Positions 1 to 7,504 of a stretch of 11,212 nt of DNA are shown here, one piece after another. The translations under genes were made by a program, and so were the position numbers. The notes beneath the pieces were generated by a model that was not told where the DNA came from, ran no database searches, and saw only the letters and a list, made by a program, of their open reading frames with translations. The stretch comes from Nitrospirota bacterium (GTDB lineage: Bacteria; Nitrospirota_A; Leptospirillia; Leptospirillales; Leptospirillaceae): positions 1-11,212 of the forward strand of contig JAJYPO010000065.1 of the NCBI GenBank assembly GCA_021795275.1, read 5' to 3'. Position 1 is the stretch's first letter; each line of letters begins with the position of its first letter.

Positions 1-862
1 CAGTGTTCTGGAGAAGGCGCAGGTTCTGATCGACGCCCTGCCCTACATCCGTACCTTTCACGGCAAGACCTTTGTCATCAAGTTCGGGGGCGGGGCGCTC
101 GACGGGGGGGGGGAGGAGAGCCTGTCCTTCGCCCAGGACCTGGTTCTTCTCCAGCATATCGGGATCCGCCCGGTGGTGATCCACGGGGGAGGTCCCCAGA
201 TCTCCCACCTCATGGGCCGTCTGGGGATGAGTCCGGAGTTTGTCGACGGAATTCGGGTGACGGGAAGCGATGCGATGGAGGTGGTGGAGATGGTTCTCAC
301 CGGCCGCATCAACCGGGAAATCGTGACGATGGTGCACCGCCACGGAGGGCGGGCCGTCGGACTCTCCGGCCGGGACGCAGGGTTCCTCGTGGGCGAGAGG
401 AAGAGCCATTCCGGGCGGGATTTGGGCCATGTGGGCCAGATCGTCACTGTCAATCCCGAAATCCTTGACCTTCTCGACCGCCACCGGTTCATTCCCATCG
501 TGGCGCCGGTCGGAGTGACGGAAGAGGGGGTCCCCCTCAATATCAATGCCGACGAGGCGGCCGCGGTGATCGCGGGGGCCCTCAAGGCGGAAAAGCTCAT
601 CATGATGACCAACACCCGGGGGGTCCTGGACGGGAACGGCGAGCTTCTCTCCTCTCTGGACCGGCGTGAGATCCTGTCCCTGATCGAGCGGGGAACCATC
701 GCCGGAGGAATGGTCCCCAAGATGGAAGGATGTCTTCGGGCGCTTGCCGACGGGGTCGGAAAGGTCCATGTGATCGACGGTCGCATCGCCCATGCCCTTC
801 TGCTCGAAATCTTCACGCCGGAAGGGATCGGCACCGAGATCGTGCGGAGTTCCCCCTCGTGA
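1..862 (+). CDS. argB: Acetylglutamate kinase, 5' end cut by window
   Basis: This enzyme phosphorylates N-acetyl-L-glutamate with ATP, the second step of arginine synthesis, in the cytoplasm. The reading frame is open from base 2 and the start codon lies upstream of the window. Visible family blocks, in order, are ALPYIRTFHGKTFVIKFGG (N-terminal helix plus nucleotide-binding Lys-Gly-Gly), VIHGGGPQI, the FVDGIRVT region, GRAVGLSGRDAG, DLGHVGQI, NINADEAAAVIAG and IAGGMVPKMEG. The extra N-terminal helix and the C-terminal EIFTPEGIGTEI signature are those of hexameric, arginine-inhibited enzymes, so feedback inhibition by arginine is likely. The commonly conserved Asn after KxGG is Gly here. A run of ten G (104-113) encodes three glycines just after this block, and the frame is kept. 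The stop overlaps the next gene by 4 bases. The family assignment is very secure. Confidence 0.96.
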   Translation, partial: SVLEKAQVLIDALPYIRTFHGKTFVIKFGGGALDGGGEESLSFAQDLVLLQHIGIRPVVIHGGGPQISHLMGRLGMSPEFVDGIRVTGSDAMEVVEMVLTGRINREIVTMVHRHGGRAVGLSGRDAGFLVGERKSHSGRDLGHVGQIVTVNPEILDLLDRHRFIPIVAPVGVTEEGVPLNINADEAAAVIAGALKAEKLIMMTNTRGVLDGNGELLSSLDRREILSLIERGTIAGGMVPKMEGCLRALADGVGKVHVIDGRIAHALLLEIFTPEGIGTEIVRSSPS

Positions 863-1383
863 AGCTCCCATTCCTTGGAAAACTGATCCTTGGCGGATTC
901 CTGGGAGGGCTCCTGCTTTCCTGCACTCCCCATGAAAATTCCCCTCCGGTGACAGGACGGATTGCCAGAGCACAGCAACTTGCTGTCGACTCCGGAGGAG
1001 CGCCCGGCCAACGGTCGACGATCCCGATCCTTGCCATCCAGCTGGTCGTGACCAACCCGGGCCCTGAGGTCCGCCTTCTTGGATACCGCTACATCTCCTC
1101 AGGGGGAATCGCATCTGAAGCCCTTATGAACCACGATCTCGTCGAGCGGAGCCGCTCGAAGCTCGGGCGCCTTGTTCGTCTTGGCCTCCCCACCGTTTTC
1201 CCTCCCAATGGAACTTCCACGGGTTGGGTGTTTTTCAAGACGTCCGATCTGAGGGGGCGTCTTCACCTGTCCCTGCGCGATGTTTACGGGCGATTTTCCT
1301 CACTGGAGATTCCCGTGGCCCCGGCCATATCCAAAAGATCTCCGACAAAGGGGATCCATTCCCCATCGCCCGGAAGCCCCTGA
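859..1383 (+). CDS. Small putative lipoprotein of unknown function
   Basis: The gene starts at GTG 859, overlapping the argB stop in a GTGA arrangement, with a GGAG ribosome binding site at 846-849, 9 bases upstream. It encodes 174 residues. Residues 1-22 form a lipoprotein signal: a lysine near the N-terminus, a hydrophobic Leu/Gly-rich core and an L-L-S-C lipobox with the lipidated cysteine at position 22. The mature part has no motif I recognise. It carries a stretch with ITNPGP-like character ([16 protein letters not shown]), then [20 protein letters not shown], which resembles the strand pattern of a small extracellular beta-sandwich. The C-terminal 20 residues are Pro/Ser rich and probably disordered. 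Overlap with argB implies translational coupling but not a shared pathway. Lipidation and envelope location are inferred from the signal; the function is unknown. Confidence 0.8.
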   Translation: MKLPFLGKLILGGFLGGLLLSCTPHENSPPVTGRIARAQQLAVDSGGAPGQRSTIPILAIQLVVTNPGPEVRLLGYRYISSGGIASEALMNHDLVERSRSKLGRLVRLGLPTVFPPNGTSTGWVFFKTSDLRGRLHLSLRDVYGRFSSLEIPVAPAISKRSPTKGIHSPSPGSP

Positions 1384-1444
1384 GAAAGACGGAGAGAATC
1401 CGGAGTGGCAAGGTCCGGAAGAGGGCCGGCAGAAAAGGAGAATC

Positions 1445-1900
1445 ATGAGAACTGTCATTCGGATCAAAAAGATGGGAGAGGGAACGGAGTCGACCCTTCC
1501 CTTGCGTGCGACGCCGGGGTCGGCCGGTCTGGATCTCAGGGCGGCCATTGACGGTCCGGTGATTCTCCCTCCGGGGGGACGACGGCTCATTCCTGCTGGG
1601 ATTGCTGTCGACATCCGGGATTCGGGCGTCGTGGGTGTGGTGGCTTCGCGGTCGGGCCTCTCCCTGAAACATGGCATTCGGGTCGCACAGGGAATCGGTG
1701 TGATCGATTCCGACTACCATGGGGAGATCGGGGTCATTCTGGCCAACGATGGGACGGATCCCTATACCGTCTCGCCAGGAGACCGTATTGCCCAGCTACT
1801 TTTCATGCCAGTTCTATTGGTGGATCTCATACCGGTCGAGAGTTTCGAAGAAGAGACCCTCCGGGGAACCGGAGGATTCGGTCATACGGGACATGCGTGA
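1445..1900 (+). CDS. dut: dUTP diphosphatase (trimeric dUTPase)
   Basis: The enzyme hydrolyses dUTP to dUMP and pyrophosphate, keeping uracil out of DNA and feeding dTMP synthesis. The product is 151 residues, the normal length for the homotrimeric family, and all five motifs are present: AGLDLRA (27-33), SRSGL (68-72), [10 protein letters not shown] (85-94, with the catalytic-base Asp88 in the ID position), GDRIAQLLF (112-120) and the C-terminal [10 protein letters not shown] arm (140-149) that closes over the substrate. The ATG at 1445 is preceded by AGGAG at 1436-1440. The frame is open further upstream, but family length and the ribosome site favour this start. It lies 61 bases after the lipoprotein gene and probably shares its transcript. 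Its stop is 9 bases from the stop of the convergent beta-propeller gene. Confidence 0.96.
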   Translation: MRTVIRIKKMGEGTESTLPLRATPGSAGLDLRAAIDGPVILPPGGRRLIPAGIAVDIRDSGVVGVVASRSGLSLKHGIRVAQGIGVIDSDYHGEIGVILANDGTDPYTVSPGDRIAQLLFMPVLLVDLIPVESFEEETLRGTGGFGHTGHA

Positions 1901-1909
1901 GACAGATCC

Positions 1910-3415
1910 CTACCGGCTCGTTTTCATGTCCGAGAGGGGAACGGCGAGGATCCAGTCGTAGGAATTGGCAAGGAAGGCGGTGCCCCCCACAATGGTGGGG
2001 CTGACGATGCCCATTCGTCCGCCGATGCGGAGATGTCCGGTTTCCCGGCCGGTTTTCGGATCGAGCCGGTAGAGGCTGTCTCCTCCGGCCAGGTAGAGGC
2101 TCCCTCCGGAGAAGGTGGGGGCGCTCCGCGTGGCGGCAATCCTGTGCCAGGACCAGAGACGTTTTCCCGTGCGAAGGTCCAGGGCCTCGTAGCGGCCGGT
2201 CACGGGGGAGCCCACGTAGACGGTCTTCCCGTGGATCAGGGGAACGCCGCCCTTGAAGGCCGGAGGCTTGGGGCCCCTTCCCGTGGAGACGGTCCAGAGG
2301 GTTCGTCCCGTCCTGGCGTCGAAGGCCCGGATGACCGGTACGAGGGTGGGGTGTCCATGAACCCTTTTCGGATTGGTGACCGTATCCATGACCACGACGC
2401 CGTGGCCGACGGCGGGGCTGACATCGCCCATGCCCGTGTTGGCGGCTCCGGGGATGGTTCCGCTCCAGAGGGTGCGGCCGGTCTTCGCGTCGAGGCAGTA
2501 GAGGCGGGGGGGCGAGGCCATGGCCAGATAGAGGCGTCCGTGGCGATAGGCCGGGCTGGACATGTTGTCGTTTCCGCCGAGCCTTGAGGTCCAGATCGGG
2601 TGTCCCGTGCGGCGGTCGATGGCGTGGACGGCTCCGGAGCCGGTGGCGAAGTAGAGGGTCCGGCCGTGGATGGCGGGGGTGGGCATGGCCTCCCCGACCG
2701 AGTCCGCATGCCAGAGAAGCCGGCCGGTCGTCCGGTCCAGGGCATAGATGCCGTTGTAGCTCACATCCATGCCCCGGACGGCCGTTCCCTTTTTGGCAAA
2801 GGCGGCGACATTCGCGAAATTGAATCCGACCCCGCCTGCCGCCAGGTAGACGATCCGTCCGGCGACCAGGGGATTGCCCATCAGGTTGTTCCCGACGGGG
2901 CTGGTCCGCCAGATGAGCTGGCCCGTCCGGGCATTTAGCGCATAGGCGAACATGTCATCGCTCTCCGCATAGACAACCCCGCCGACCACGGACACACCCA
3001 AGGCATTTCCGTAGAACTGCGTCTGGACAGCTCCCGCCTCCGTCTCCCCGTAAGTTTTTGTTCCGAAGGGATGGGATCTTTCGAGGGGCCAGGCCCGGGC
3101 CTCGGCGTAGCGCCAGAAGACCCCTTCCCGGAACCAGGCGGGTGCGTCTTCCGGAATGCTGGTGGCGGCGTTGTGCCGGGCGTTGGCATTCATCTGGAGC
3201 CATTCGGCGGCCCCGAATGTCCTGTCGGCTCCGACGGGCGCGTTCTGCGGGAGATAAACGCGGGCAAAGGGTCCGCCCGGAGCTACCGGAACGGACCAGG
3301 AGGAGTCATGAACCCCTCCTGCCGCGGGAGGGGAGCCGGCTTCGGAAGTCCCTGACAGAATGAATGAATAAGCCAGGAGAGCCAGAATAAGGGGTAGACT
3401 TTTCAATGTTCTCAA
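1910..3415 (-). CDS. Exported PQQ-like beta-propeller repeat protein
   Basis: The product is 501 residues. Residues 1-26 form a Sec signal peptide: Arg and Lys near the N-terminus, a Leu/Ile-rich core and a likely cleavage after S-E-A. The rest is a beta-propeller of the PQQ/BamB repeat type. At least seven copies of the pattern x-L-D-x-x-T-G-x-x-x-W are visible from about residue 160 onward, for example ALNARTGQLIW, ALDRTTGRLLW, AIDRRTGHPIW, CLDAKTGRTLW and AFDARTGRTLW. The start is TTG at 3415, supported by AAGGAAG at 3423-3429, 7 bases upstream. I see no cytochrome c CxxCH motif and no clear dehydrogenase active site, so a quinoprotein oxidoreductase role is not shown; a periplasmic scaffold or binding role is equally possible. 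It lies 54 bases downstream of the desaturase on the same strand with no evident terminator between, suggesting cotranscription. Confidence 0.85.
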   Translation of the reverse strand: MRTLKSLPLILALLAYSFILSGTSEAGSPPAAGGVHDSSWSVPVAPGGPFARVYLPQNAPVGADRTFGAAEWLQMNANARHNAATSIPEDAPAWFREGVFWRYAEARAWPLERSHPFGTKTYGETEAGAVQTQFYGNALGVSVVGGVVYAESDDMFAYALNARTGQLIWRTSPVGNNLMGNPLVAGRIVYLAAGGVGFNFANVAAFAKKGTAVRGMDVSYNGIYALDRTTGRLLWHADSVGEAMPTPAIHGRTLYFATGSGAVHAIDRRTGHPIWTSRLGGNDNMSSPAYRHGRLYLAMASPPRLYCLDAKTGRTLWSGTIPGAANTGMGDVSPAVGHGVVVMDTVTNPKRVHGHPTLVPVIRAFDARTGRTLWTVSTGRGPKPPAFKGGVPLIHGKTVYVGSPVTGRYEALDLRTGKRLWSWHRIAATRSAPTFSGGSLYLAGGDSLYRLDPKTGRETGHLRIGGRMGIVSPTIVGGTAFLANSYDWILAVPLSDMKTSR

Positions 3416-3469
3416 AGCGGCGCTTCCTTATGAGATGACACACCCTCCAGAGTCCCGGCCGTCAGAAAT

Positions 3470-4324
3470 TCAGGCCACCTCTTCGATGGTGACGATGCGG
3501 AGAGCGGTCATCATGCGGGCGATGGATTCTTCGATCGGTCGTGAAAGCTCCGAAATGCGCTCTCCCGTTCGTCGGAGCTGGCGCATGAGAACCTTCTGCG
3601 GAAGCATCCGGTCATAGCCGGGGGCTTCCCGGGCCATGAGGATGGCCTTGCGGCGGTAGTCGTGCATGGTGTTGTGGAGCGGCATCTTGTAGTTGAGGGT
3701 GACATCTTCGATGAGGGGAAGCACCTTTTCTCCGTAGGCTTCGATGAAGGAGTCGACCATGTCGCAGAAAAAGCCGAAATGGCGGGATTCGTCCTTGGTC
3801 AGATAGATCAGGAGACGGTTCAGCACAGGTTCGCGGACAACGCGGGACAGGCTCTGGTAGTAGAGCTGAGTGGCTTTTTCCTGCAGGAGCGTGTAGGTGA
3901 ACACCTGAACAGGATTCGAAAATCCGATGCTGAAAGGCTTGCGGTTTTCGATGATCAGTTTTTCCTCGAGACGGTCGCGGTCCGGTTCGATTCCTGCATG
4001 GTACTGGTAAAGGGCCAGAGCCTGGGCGTGGCGGTCTTCCTCGAGTCCCCACCGGACGGTGAAGTGGAAAAGCTCCCGATTGTGCATCGATTCTTCCATC
4101 GTGGGAGTTTCAATGGGGAAAAGGGACTGGTATTCGGAGAAGTATCCGGGGAGATGGTCCTCGACGTAGGTGACGAAGACAACTGCTTCTTTCTGGCCGG
4201 GGGTCAACAGTTCGGGTTTGAGTTCATGCCAGTGCAGAGACTTGAAACGGTTCCAGTTCGCGTCGTCGGCGAGCCGATTATAGTGATCCACATGCTGTCG
4301 AATTTTTGCGAGCGGCAGTTGCAC
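3470..4324 (-). CDS. Acyl-[acyl-carrier-protein] desaturase, di-iron
   Basis: This soluble ferritin-like desaturase of the plant stearoyl-ACP type inserts a double bond into an ACP-bound acyl chain using oxygen and reduced ferredoxin. Counting from the GTG at 4324 (284 residues), all six expected iron ligands are visible: Glu55 in VEDHLPGY, Glu96 and His99 in LEEDRH, Glu149 in LLQEKATQ, and Glu179 and His182 in KDESRH. The frame extends upstream to a TTG at 4405, but the GTG has an AAGGAAGG ribosome site 8 bases upstream and the TTG has none. The extra 27 residues also look unlike the family. The gene follows acyltransferase genes on the same strand and has its own candidate promoter. Oxygen-dependent unsaturation implies an aerobic lifestyle. 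Substrate chain length and double-bond position cannot be read from the sequence. Confidence 0.9.
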   Translation of the reverse strand: MQLPLAKIRQHVDHYNRLADDANWNRFKSLHWHELKPELLTPGQKEAVVFVTYVEDHLPGYFSEYQSLFPIETPTMEESMHNRELFHFTVRWGLEEDRHAQALALYQYHAGIEPDRDRLEEKLIIENRKPFSIGFSNPVQVFTYTLLQEKATQLYYQSLSRVVREPVLNRLLIYLTKDESRHFGFFCDMVDSFIEAYGEKVLPLIEDVTLNYKMPLHNTMHDYRRKAILMAREAPGYDRMLPQKVLMRQLRRTGERISELSRPIEESIARMMTALRIVTIEEVA

Positions 4325-4332
4325 CCTGCATT

Positions 4333-4340
4333 CCTTCCTT
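4333..4340 (-). promoter_or_regulatory. Ribosome binding site deciding the desaturase start
   Basis: On the minus strand this reads AAGGAAGG, followed by 8 bases and the GTG at 4324. It is the only strong Shine-Dalgarno sequence near the 5' end of the desaturase frame, and it selects the GTG over the in-frame TTG at 4405. Confidence 0.75.
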
Positions 4341-4404
4341 AGGTTCGTCGGGGGCCATGCCCGTAATCTCACAAAAATAGCGGCGATGGCCCGTTTATGA
4401 AGCA

Positions 4405-4419
4405 AGATTGACTCAATCT
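4405..4419. promoter_or_regulatory. Perfect 15-base palindrome, candidate operator
   Basis: AGATTGACTCAATCT is a perfect inverted repeat, two 7-base arms around one central base. It starts 5 bases downstream of the TATAAT box, so it would cover the transcription start of the desaturase gene. A dimeric repressor bound here would block initiation. No regulator gene is in the window, so the binding protein is unknown. Confidence 0.5.
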
Positions 4420-4424
4420 AAGAC

Positions 4425-4430
4425 ATTATA
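4425..4430 (-). promoter_or_regulatory. Candidate -10 box for the desaturase gene
   Basis: The minus strand reads TATAAT, an exact match to the sigma-70 consensus, about 100 bases upstream of the GTG start. No good -35 hexamer is found at 16-18 bases; the stretch upstream is T-rich (4440-4460). The predicted transcription start falls in the adjacent palindrome. Confidence 0.5.
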
Positions 4431-4487
4431 CTCTCTAAAAATGAAAAAAGCATCTTTTTGGACTGAAGATCCTGTATCTCCAATGTC

Positions 4488-5252
4488 TTATCGGTCGATA
4501 TTCACGGGAGCCACAGTCGTTTCCCCATGGGAATAGGGGGACCATGGAAAGCGGTCCGGGGAAAGAAGAAAGTCCGCTTCCCGATGGGTCAGAGCCTCAG
4601 CGGACACGGCATCGGCGATTCTGTTGGCCTGCATCAGGCACTCTTCGATGACGCTTGCGGCATCGGGGATTGAGAGACCGGAAAAGTTCGAGAGGTGAAG
4701 GGGGGGCGAGCAGACATAGGTGGCCTTTCCGAAGGGCAGGGGGATGCGGAATCGGTCCCAGGAGCTCAGGGTCCTGACCCGGGAACAGGTCACAGAAAGG
4801 AGGTAAAGAGGCTTTTTGGAGGAGAGGGCGAGATAGGCGACGCCCTCCTTCACGCGATAGAGAGGGCCTTTGGGACCATCGGGGGTGAAGACGATCGAAT
4901 CCTCGCCCGCCCGGTCGAGTCGCAGGAGTTCCTTGAGAGCCGCGCTGCCACCCCGGGTCGAGGAGCCACGGACGCTCAGGATTCCAAACCAGCGGAGGAG
5001 GGCGGCGATAAGCTCGCCATCCTTTGACTGGGAGACGATCAGCTTGATCTTTCCCGGCTTTCCGAACCAGACGAAGGGCATGAACAGACCCTGGTTGTGC
5101 CAGAAGGCGATCATGACAGGCAAGCCAGCTTCCAGGCGCTGTCGGTAACCGTCGAAGCCGATATACTGCGACTTGTTCGACATCTTGATGAGCCGAAGCA
5201 GGATGGAGGTGGCCCAGGAGGCCGTATCGAGAGGCCATTTTGCGGATTTCAT
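4488..5252 (-). CDS. DUF374-type lysophospholipid acyltransferase
   Basis: The 254-residue product matches the DUF374 branch of the PlsC/LPLAT acyltransferases. The blocks are AFWHNQGLFMP (49-59, the HX4D-equivalent site), VSQSKDGELI (73-82), VRGSSTRGG (94-102) and FTPDGPKGP (122-130). The position that would be the catalytic Asp of HX4D, five after His52, is Phe57, which is usual in this branch (typically WHGRLL-like). Members are thought to transfer acyl groups to lysophospholipid or lipid A-related acceptors at the inner membrane; the exact substrate is not established. The N-terminal 25 residues are weakly hydrophobic, which suggests a membrane-associated anchor. ATG 5252 has an AGGA about 10 bases upstream. 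It lies 131 bases after the OlsA-like gene and 163 bases before the desaturase, all on one strand, giving an acyl-lipid context. Confidence 0.85.
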   Translation of the reverse strand: MKSAKWPLDTASWATSILLRLIKMSNKSQYIGFDGYRQRLEAGLPVMIAFWHNQGLFMPFVWFGKPGKIKLIVSQSKDGELIAALLRWFGILSVRGSSTRGGSAALKELLRLDRAGEDSIVFTPDGPKGPLYRVKEGVAYLALSSKKPLYLLSVTCSRVRTLSSWDRFRIPLPFGKATYVCSPPLHLSNFSGLSIPDAASVIEECLMQANRIADAVSAEALTHREADFLLSPDRFPWSPYSHGETTVAPVNIDR

Positions 5253-5383
5253 CGAAGAAAGTTCCTGTCAGCATCAAGGCTTGAGGTGTGTAAGCATTTG
5301 GGTGGAATGATTTAAATGACCTGTCTTGCGATCATAGCCAAGGGGGGATAAAAAATCCACTCCGAAGGGAAGGTGCGACAGCG

Positions 5384-6139
5384 TCAGGAAGGGAGATTAA
5401 GGGCGGAGCGGAGGATCTCCCAGGCCTCTCGTGAGAGATCCCTGCGGGAGCGTCCCTCAGGCAAGAGGGGAGAAAAAACGCGAATGCGGACAGTGATGCG
5501 TGGTTCGCCAAGCGTTCGCCAGAAGGAGCGCACAAAGCTTTCTCCTCCGGTGTAGGCGATGGATCTCAAGGGGCGCCGGTCGTGAGATTCGTATTGCAGG
5601 CAGAAGGGAAGAACGGGACGTCCCGTCCGGATGGCTGCCTCGAAAAGTCCGCTCCGGAATGGGAGGAGGCGCTCTCCGCAGGTTGTGGTTCCTTCCGGAA
5701 AGACGGCCACGCACTCTTCCCGTTCAAGTGTTTTCCGTACCTGTTCGAATATATTCCGAAAGGAGGAGAGACGGGTTCTGGCGATGAAAAAAGTCCCCGC
5801 CGCTTGAGCCGAACTTCCGACCAGGGGCCAGAGGGCGATCTCCTCCTTGGCGATGAAGCGGGCCGGGACAAGGGCGCGAATGACGAGGATGTCCATCCAG
5901 GAAACATGGTTGGAAATCAGGAGAAAGGGGCCAGAAGGGATATCGGCCCCTGAAATTTCCATGCGGACTCCGAGTCGGAAAAGAAGCTCACGGCACCATA
6001 CGGCCAGTGGGTCTTCCCCGGACAGAGCCGGGACTTTGGGAACAAAAACACTGCGTGCCACGTGCATCGCCGCACTGACGCCCCGCAAGGCCCGGCCGGG
6101 AATGGAAAGGGAATGAGGGGCGATTGAGAGGTCGCTCAT
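5384..6139 (-). CDS. olsA: 1-acyl-glycerol-3-phosphate-type acyltransferase, probable OlsA
   Basis: This is a PlsC-family O-acyltransferase of 251 residues. The catalytic HX4D motif is NHVSWMD (His78, Asp83), the substrate-binding block is FPEGTTT (147-153), and ARTRLSSFR (120-128) fits block II. As a stand-alone enzyme PlsC makes phosphatidic acid. Here it overlaps the upstream OlsB-like gene in an ATGA arrangement, the classic olsB-olsA layout, so the likely substrate is lyso-ornithine lipid, which it would acylate to ornithine lipid using acyl-ACP. The ATG at 6139 is preferred over an in-frame GTG at 6208 because of the 4-base coupling, although the local ribosome site is weak. Acyltransferase identity is firm; the OlsA role, as opposed to a general PlsC, is inferred from the neighbour. 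Confidence 0.82.
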   Translation of the reverse strand: MSDLSIAPHSLSIPGRALRGVSAAMHVARSVFVPKVPALSGEDPLAVWCRELLFRLGVRMEISGADIPSGPFLLISNHVSWMDILVIRALVPARFIAKEEIALWPLVGSSAQAAGTFFIARTRLSSFRNIFEQVRKTLEREECVAVFPEGTTTCGERLLPFRSGLFEAAIRTGRPVLPFCLQYESHDRRPLRSIAYTGGESFVRSFWRTLGEPRITVRIRVFSPLLPEGRSRRDLSREAWEILRSALNLPS

Positions 6140-6909
6140 TTCGTTGGATTGCTCGACCGGAAAAAATGGCGCGAATAGGCGACACTCATTTGGGAGAGGG
6201 GGAGCCACACCGGGAAATCGGCCGTCTTGAAGACGGGATCATGTGCAGGATATCCGATACATCGGGCTCCGATTCGGAGATATCCCTTGAGAAGGGGGGG
6301 AAGTGTCGGAACCCGACCGTCACGGACCGGCCGCACAAGACACGGAAAGGGACGATGGGGCACGACACTGATGGCTGCGTCTTCCCAGGCTTTCCGGAAA
6401 AGATAGCTCCCGATCTCGTCGAGGTCTAGATCGGGGTTCGTCAGGTCGACGCTTGCGCAACCCATCAGATATTTGATTTTTTCGGTGATCAGTGTCCGGG
6501 CCAGAGCCGCCCAGAGAAGGGCGATGACGCTTCCATTCCGGTAATCCGGGTGGACGCAGGATCGTCCAAGCTCGACTGTTTCATCAAGAAAGGGAGACAA
6601 GCTTGAAATATCGAATTCGGACTCCGTGTAGAATCCCCCGGCTTTTCGGGCTCCTTCCGGGCCTAGGAGACGGTATGTGCCAACGCAGTGGCCTGTTTTC
6701 GTCTCGACGACCATCAGATGGCGTGCAAAAGCGTCAAAGGAGTCGCATTCTGGGATGATTTCATTGTAGGAAATCTCCGGAGGAGAAAAGCCGAAGGCGA
6801 GTGCCCGAAGTTTCTGGGCCTTGAGGAGGTCGCTCGACGAACGGGCCCATCGAACCTCCAGCGTGGTGTTGTCGGCTGATGAAGGAAGGAGCAGGCAGGA
6901 GACGGACAT
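6136..6909 (-). CDS. olsB: Ornithine N-alpha-acyltransferase, OlsB-type GNAT
   Basis: OlsB transfers a 3-hydroxyacyl group from ACP to the alpha-amino group of ornithine, giving lyso-ornithine lipid, the first step of ornithine-lipid synthesis. The 257-residue product shows the conserved blocks of the Acetyltransf_5/OlsB family: FDAFARHLMVVE (58-69), GTYRLLGPEGA (77-87), VELGRSCVHPDYRNG (112-126, the family hallmark), YLMGCASVDLTNPD, and near the C-terminus LPPLLKGYLRIGARCIG followed by VWLPLSQM. The start is ATG 6909, with GGGAGG 5 bases upstream. A further in-frame ATG at 6942 has its AGGAG directly abutting the codon and is less likely. It is the first gene of the minus-strand lipid cluster. 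The phosphorus-free product is known in other bacteria to aid acid and stress tolerance. Confidence 0.87.
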   Translation of the reverse strand: MSVSCLLLPSSADNTTLEVRWARSSSDLLKAQKLRALAFGFSPPEISYNEIIPECDSFDAFARHLMVVETKTGHCVGTYRLLGPEGARKAGGFYTESEFDISSLSPFLDETVELGRSCVHPDYRNGSVIALLWAALARTLITEKIKYLMGCASVDLTNPDLDLDEIGSYLFRKAWEDAAISVVPHRPFPCLVRPVRDGRVPTLPPLLKGYLRIGARCIGYPAHDPVFKTADFPVWLPLSQMSVAYSRHFFRSSNPTK

Positions 6910-6914
6910 TTGTA

Positions 6915-6920
6915 CCTCCC
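6915..6920 (-). promoter_or_regulatory. Strong ribosome binding site fixing the olsB start
   Basis: The minus strand reads GGGAGG, then TACAA, then the ATG at 6909. This near-consensus site decides the start against the upstream in-frame ATG at 6942. Confidence 0.8.
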
Positions 6921-6996
6921 GGAAAGGGTGGACGGGATTCATCTCCTGCAGGATATTTAATTCTTGTGACGGGAATGTCGTGAGAAGGTTACGGGA

Positions 6997-7024
6997 AGAA
7001 TACGAAGGCTGAAAAACGAATCAA
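6997..7024 (-). promoter_or_regulatory. Possible promoter of the olsB-led cluster
   Basis: The minus strand shows TTGATT (7019-7024), a 16-base spacer and TATTCT (6997-7002), each matching the sigma-70 hexamers at four of six positions. Transcription would begin near 6990, leaving a leader of about 80 bases. It is the best pair I found upstream of olsB, but the match is modest. Confidence 0.3.
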
Positions 7025-7504
7025 CGGGTTCCGAAGGTCAATTTTCAGGTCCAACCGGGCCACGGACTGGGTTTATGAGAAGGGCCACCTCGACAAATCA
7101 TTAACCTGAGCCATATCTCTGTTTCCTCCCATGACGGCATGGTATAAGATTTGCCATGTTAAAACGGAAGAAGTCTTCAGGAATACATTGCATGGCTGGT
7201 GTTTCAACAACTATTTATTCTTCTCTCTTTCCGTTCCTGGACCTTTTTCCCAAGGCGCGCTTCCTTCATTCCTGACTGATCTGGTGTTAGGGGTAACTCA
7301 TTTCAGAAGGAGATGGCATCTGGATCGCCTTGACGGGATTGCGAAGGCCTTCCATCCCCCATTCTTTCCGGGCAATCTCGAAAAGATGGGAAATAACGGT
7401 CAGATCAAGCCGAACGGTATTGGCGGAGGACCCGGATTTGATCCGGTCGTCACGGTAAAGAGCGTTTTCCCTGGGAGGAATTGTTCTTTAAATGGCTTAT
7501 ATTA
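7025..7504. other. About 480 bases with no supportable gene
   Basis: This stretch lies between the olsB promoter region and the tRNA fragment. One plus-strand open frame starts near 7131 but runs straight through the tRNA-derived sequence and has no recognisable protein character. A hairpin at 7429-7448 (GACCCGGAT, loop TTG, ATCCGGTC, one bulge) is not followed by a T run on either strand. It may be intergenic DNA, decayed coding sequence, or the former 3' flank of the tRNA gene. Confidence 0.5.

Noticed and set aside
58..1011. Minus-strand frame of 317 codons opposite argB and the lipoprotein gene
   Set aside because: Arg/Pro/Ser-rich composition typical of antisense GC-rich DNA; it contradicts the certain argB frame.
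1889..1931. Inverted repeat GGACATG / CATGTCC spanning the convergent ends of dut and the propeller gene
   Set aside because: The loop is 29 bases and no T run follows on either strand, so a bidirectional terminator is not supported.
2033..2587. Long plus-strand frame opposite the beta-propeller gene
   Set aside because: It is the antisense shadow of GC-rich repeat codons; the minus-strand frame has a signal peptide and regular propeller repeats.
3662..4342. Long plus-strand frame opposite the desaturase
   Set aside because: Antisense shadow; the minus-strand product carries all six di-iron ligands.
4445..4459. AAAAAG-CAT-CTTTTT hairpin after the DUF374 gene
   Set aside because: The stem is almost entirely A-T with a three-base loop; although T-rich sequence follows on the minus strand, it is too weak to call a terminator.
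7429..7448. GC-rich hairpin downstream of the tRNA fragment
   Set aside because: There is no T tract after it on either strand, and no intact gene ends beside it.
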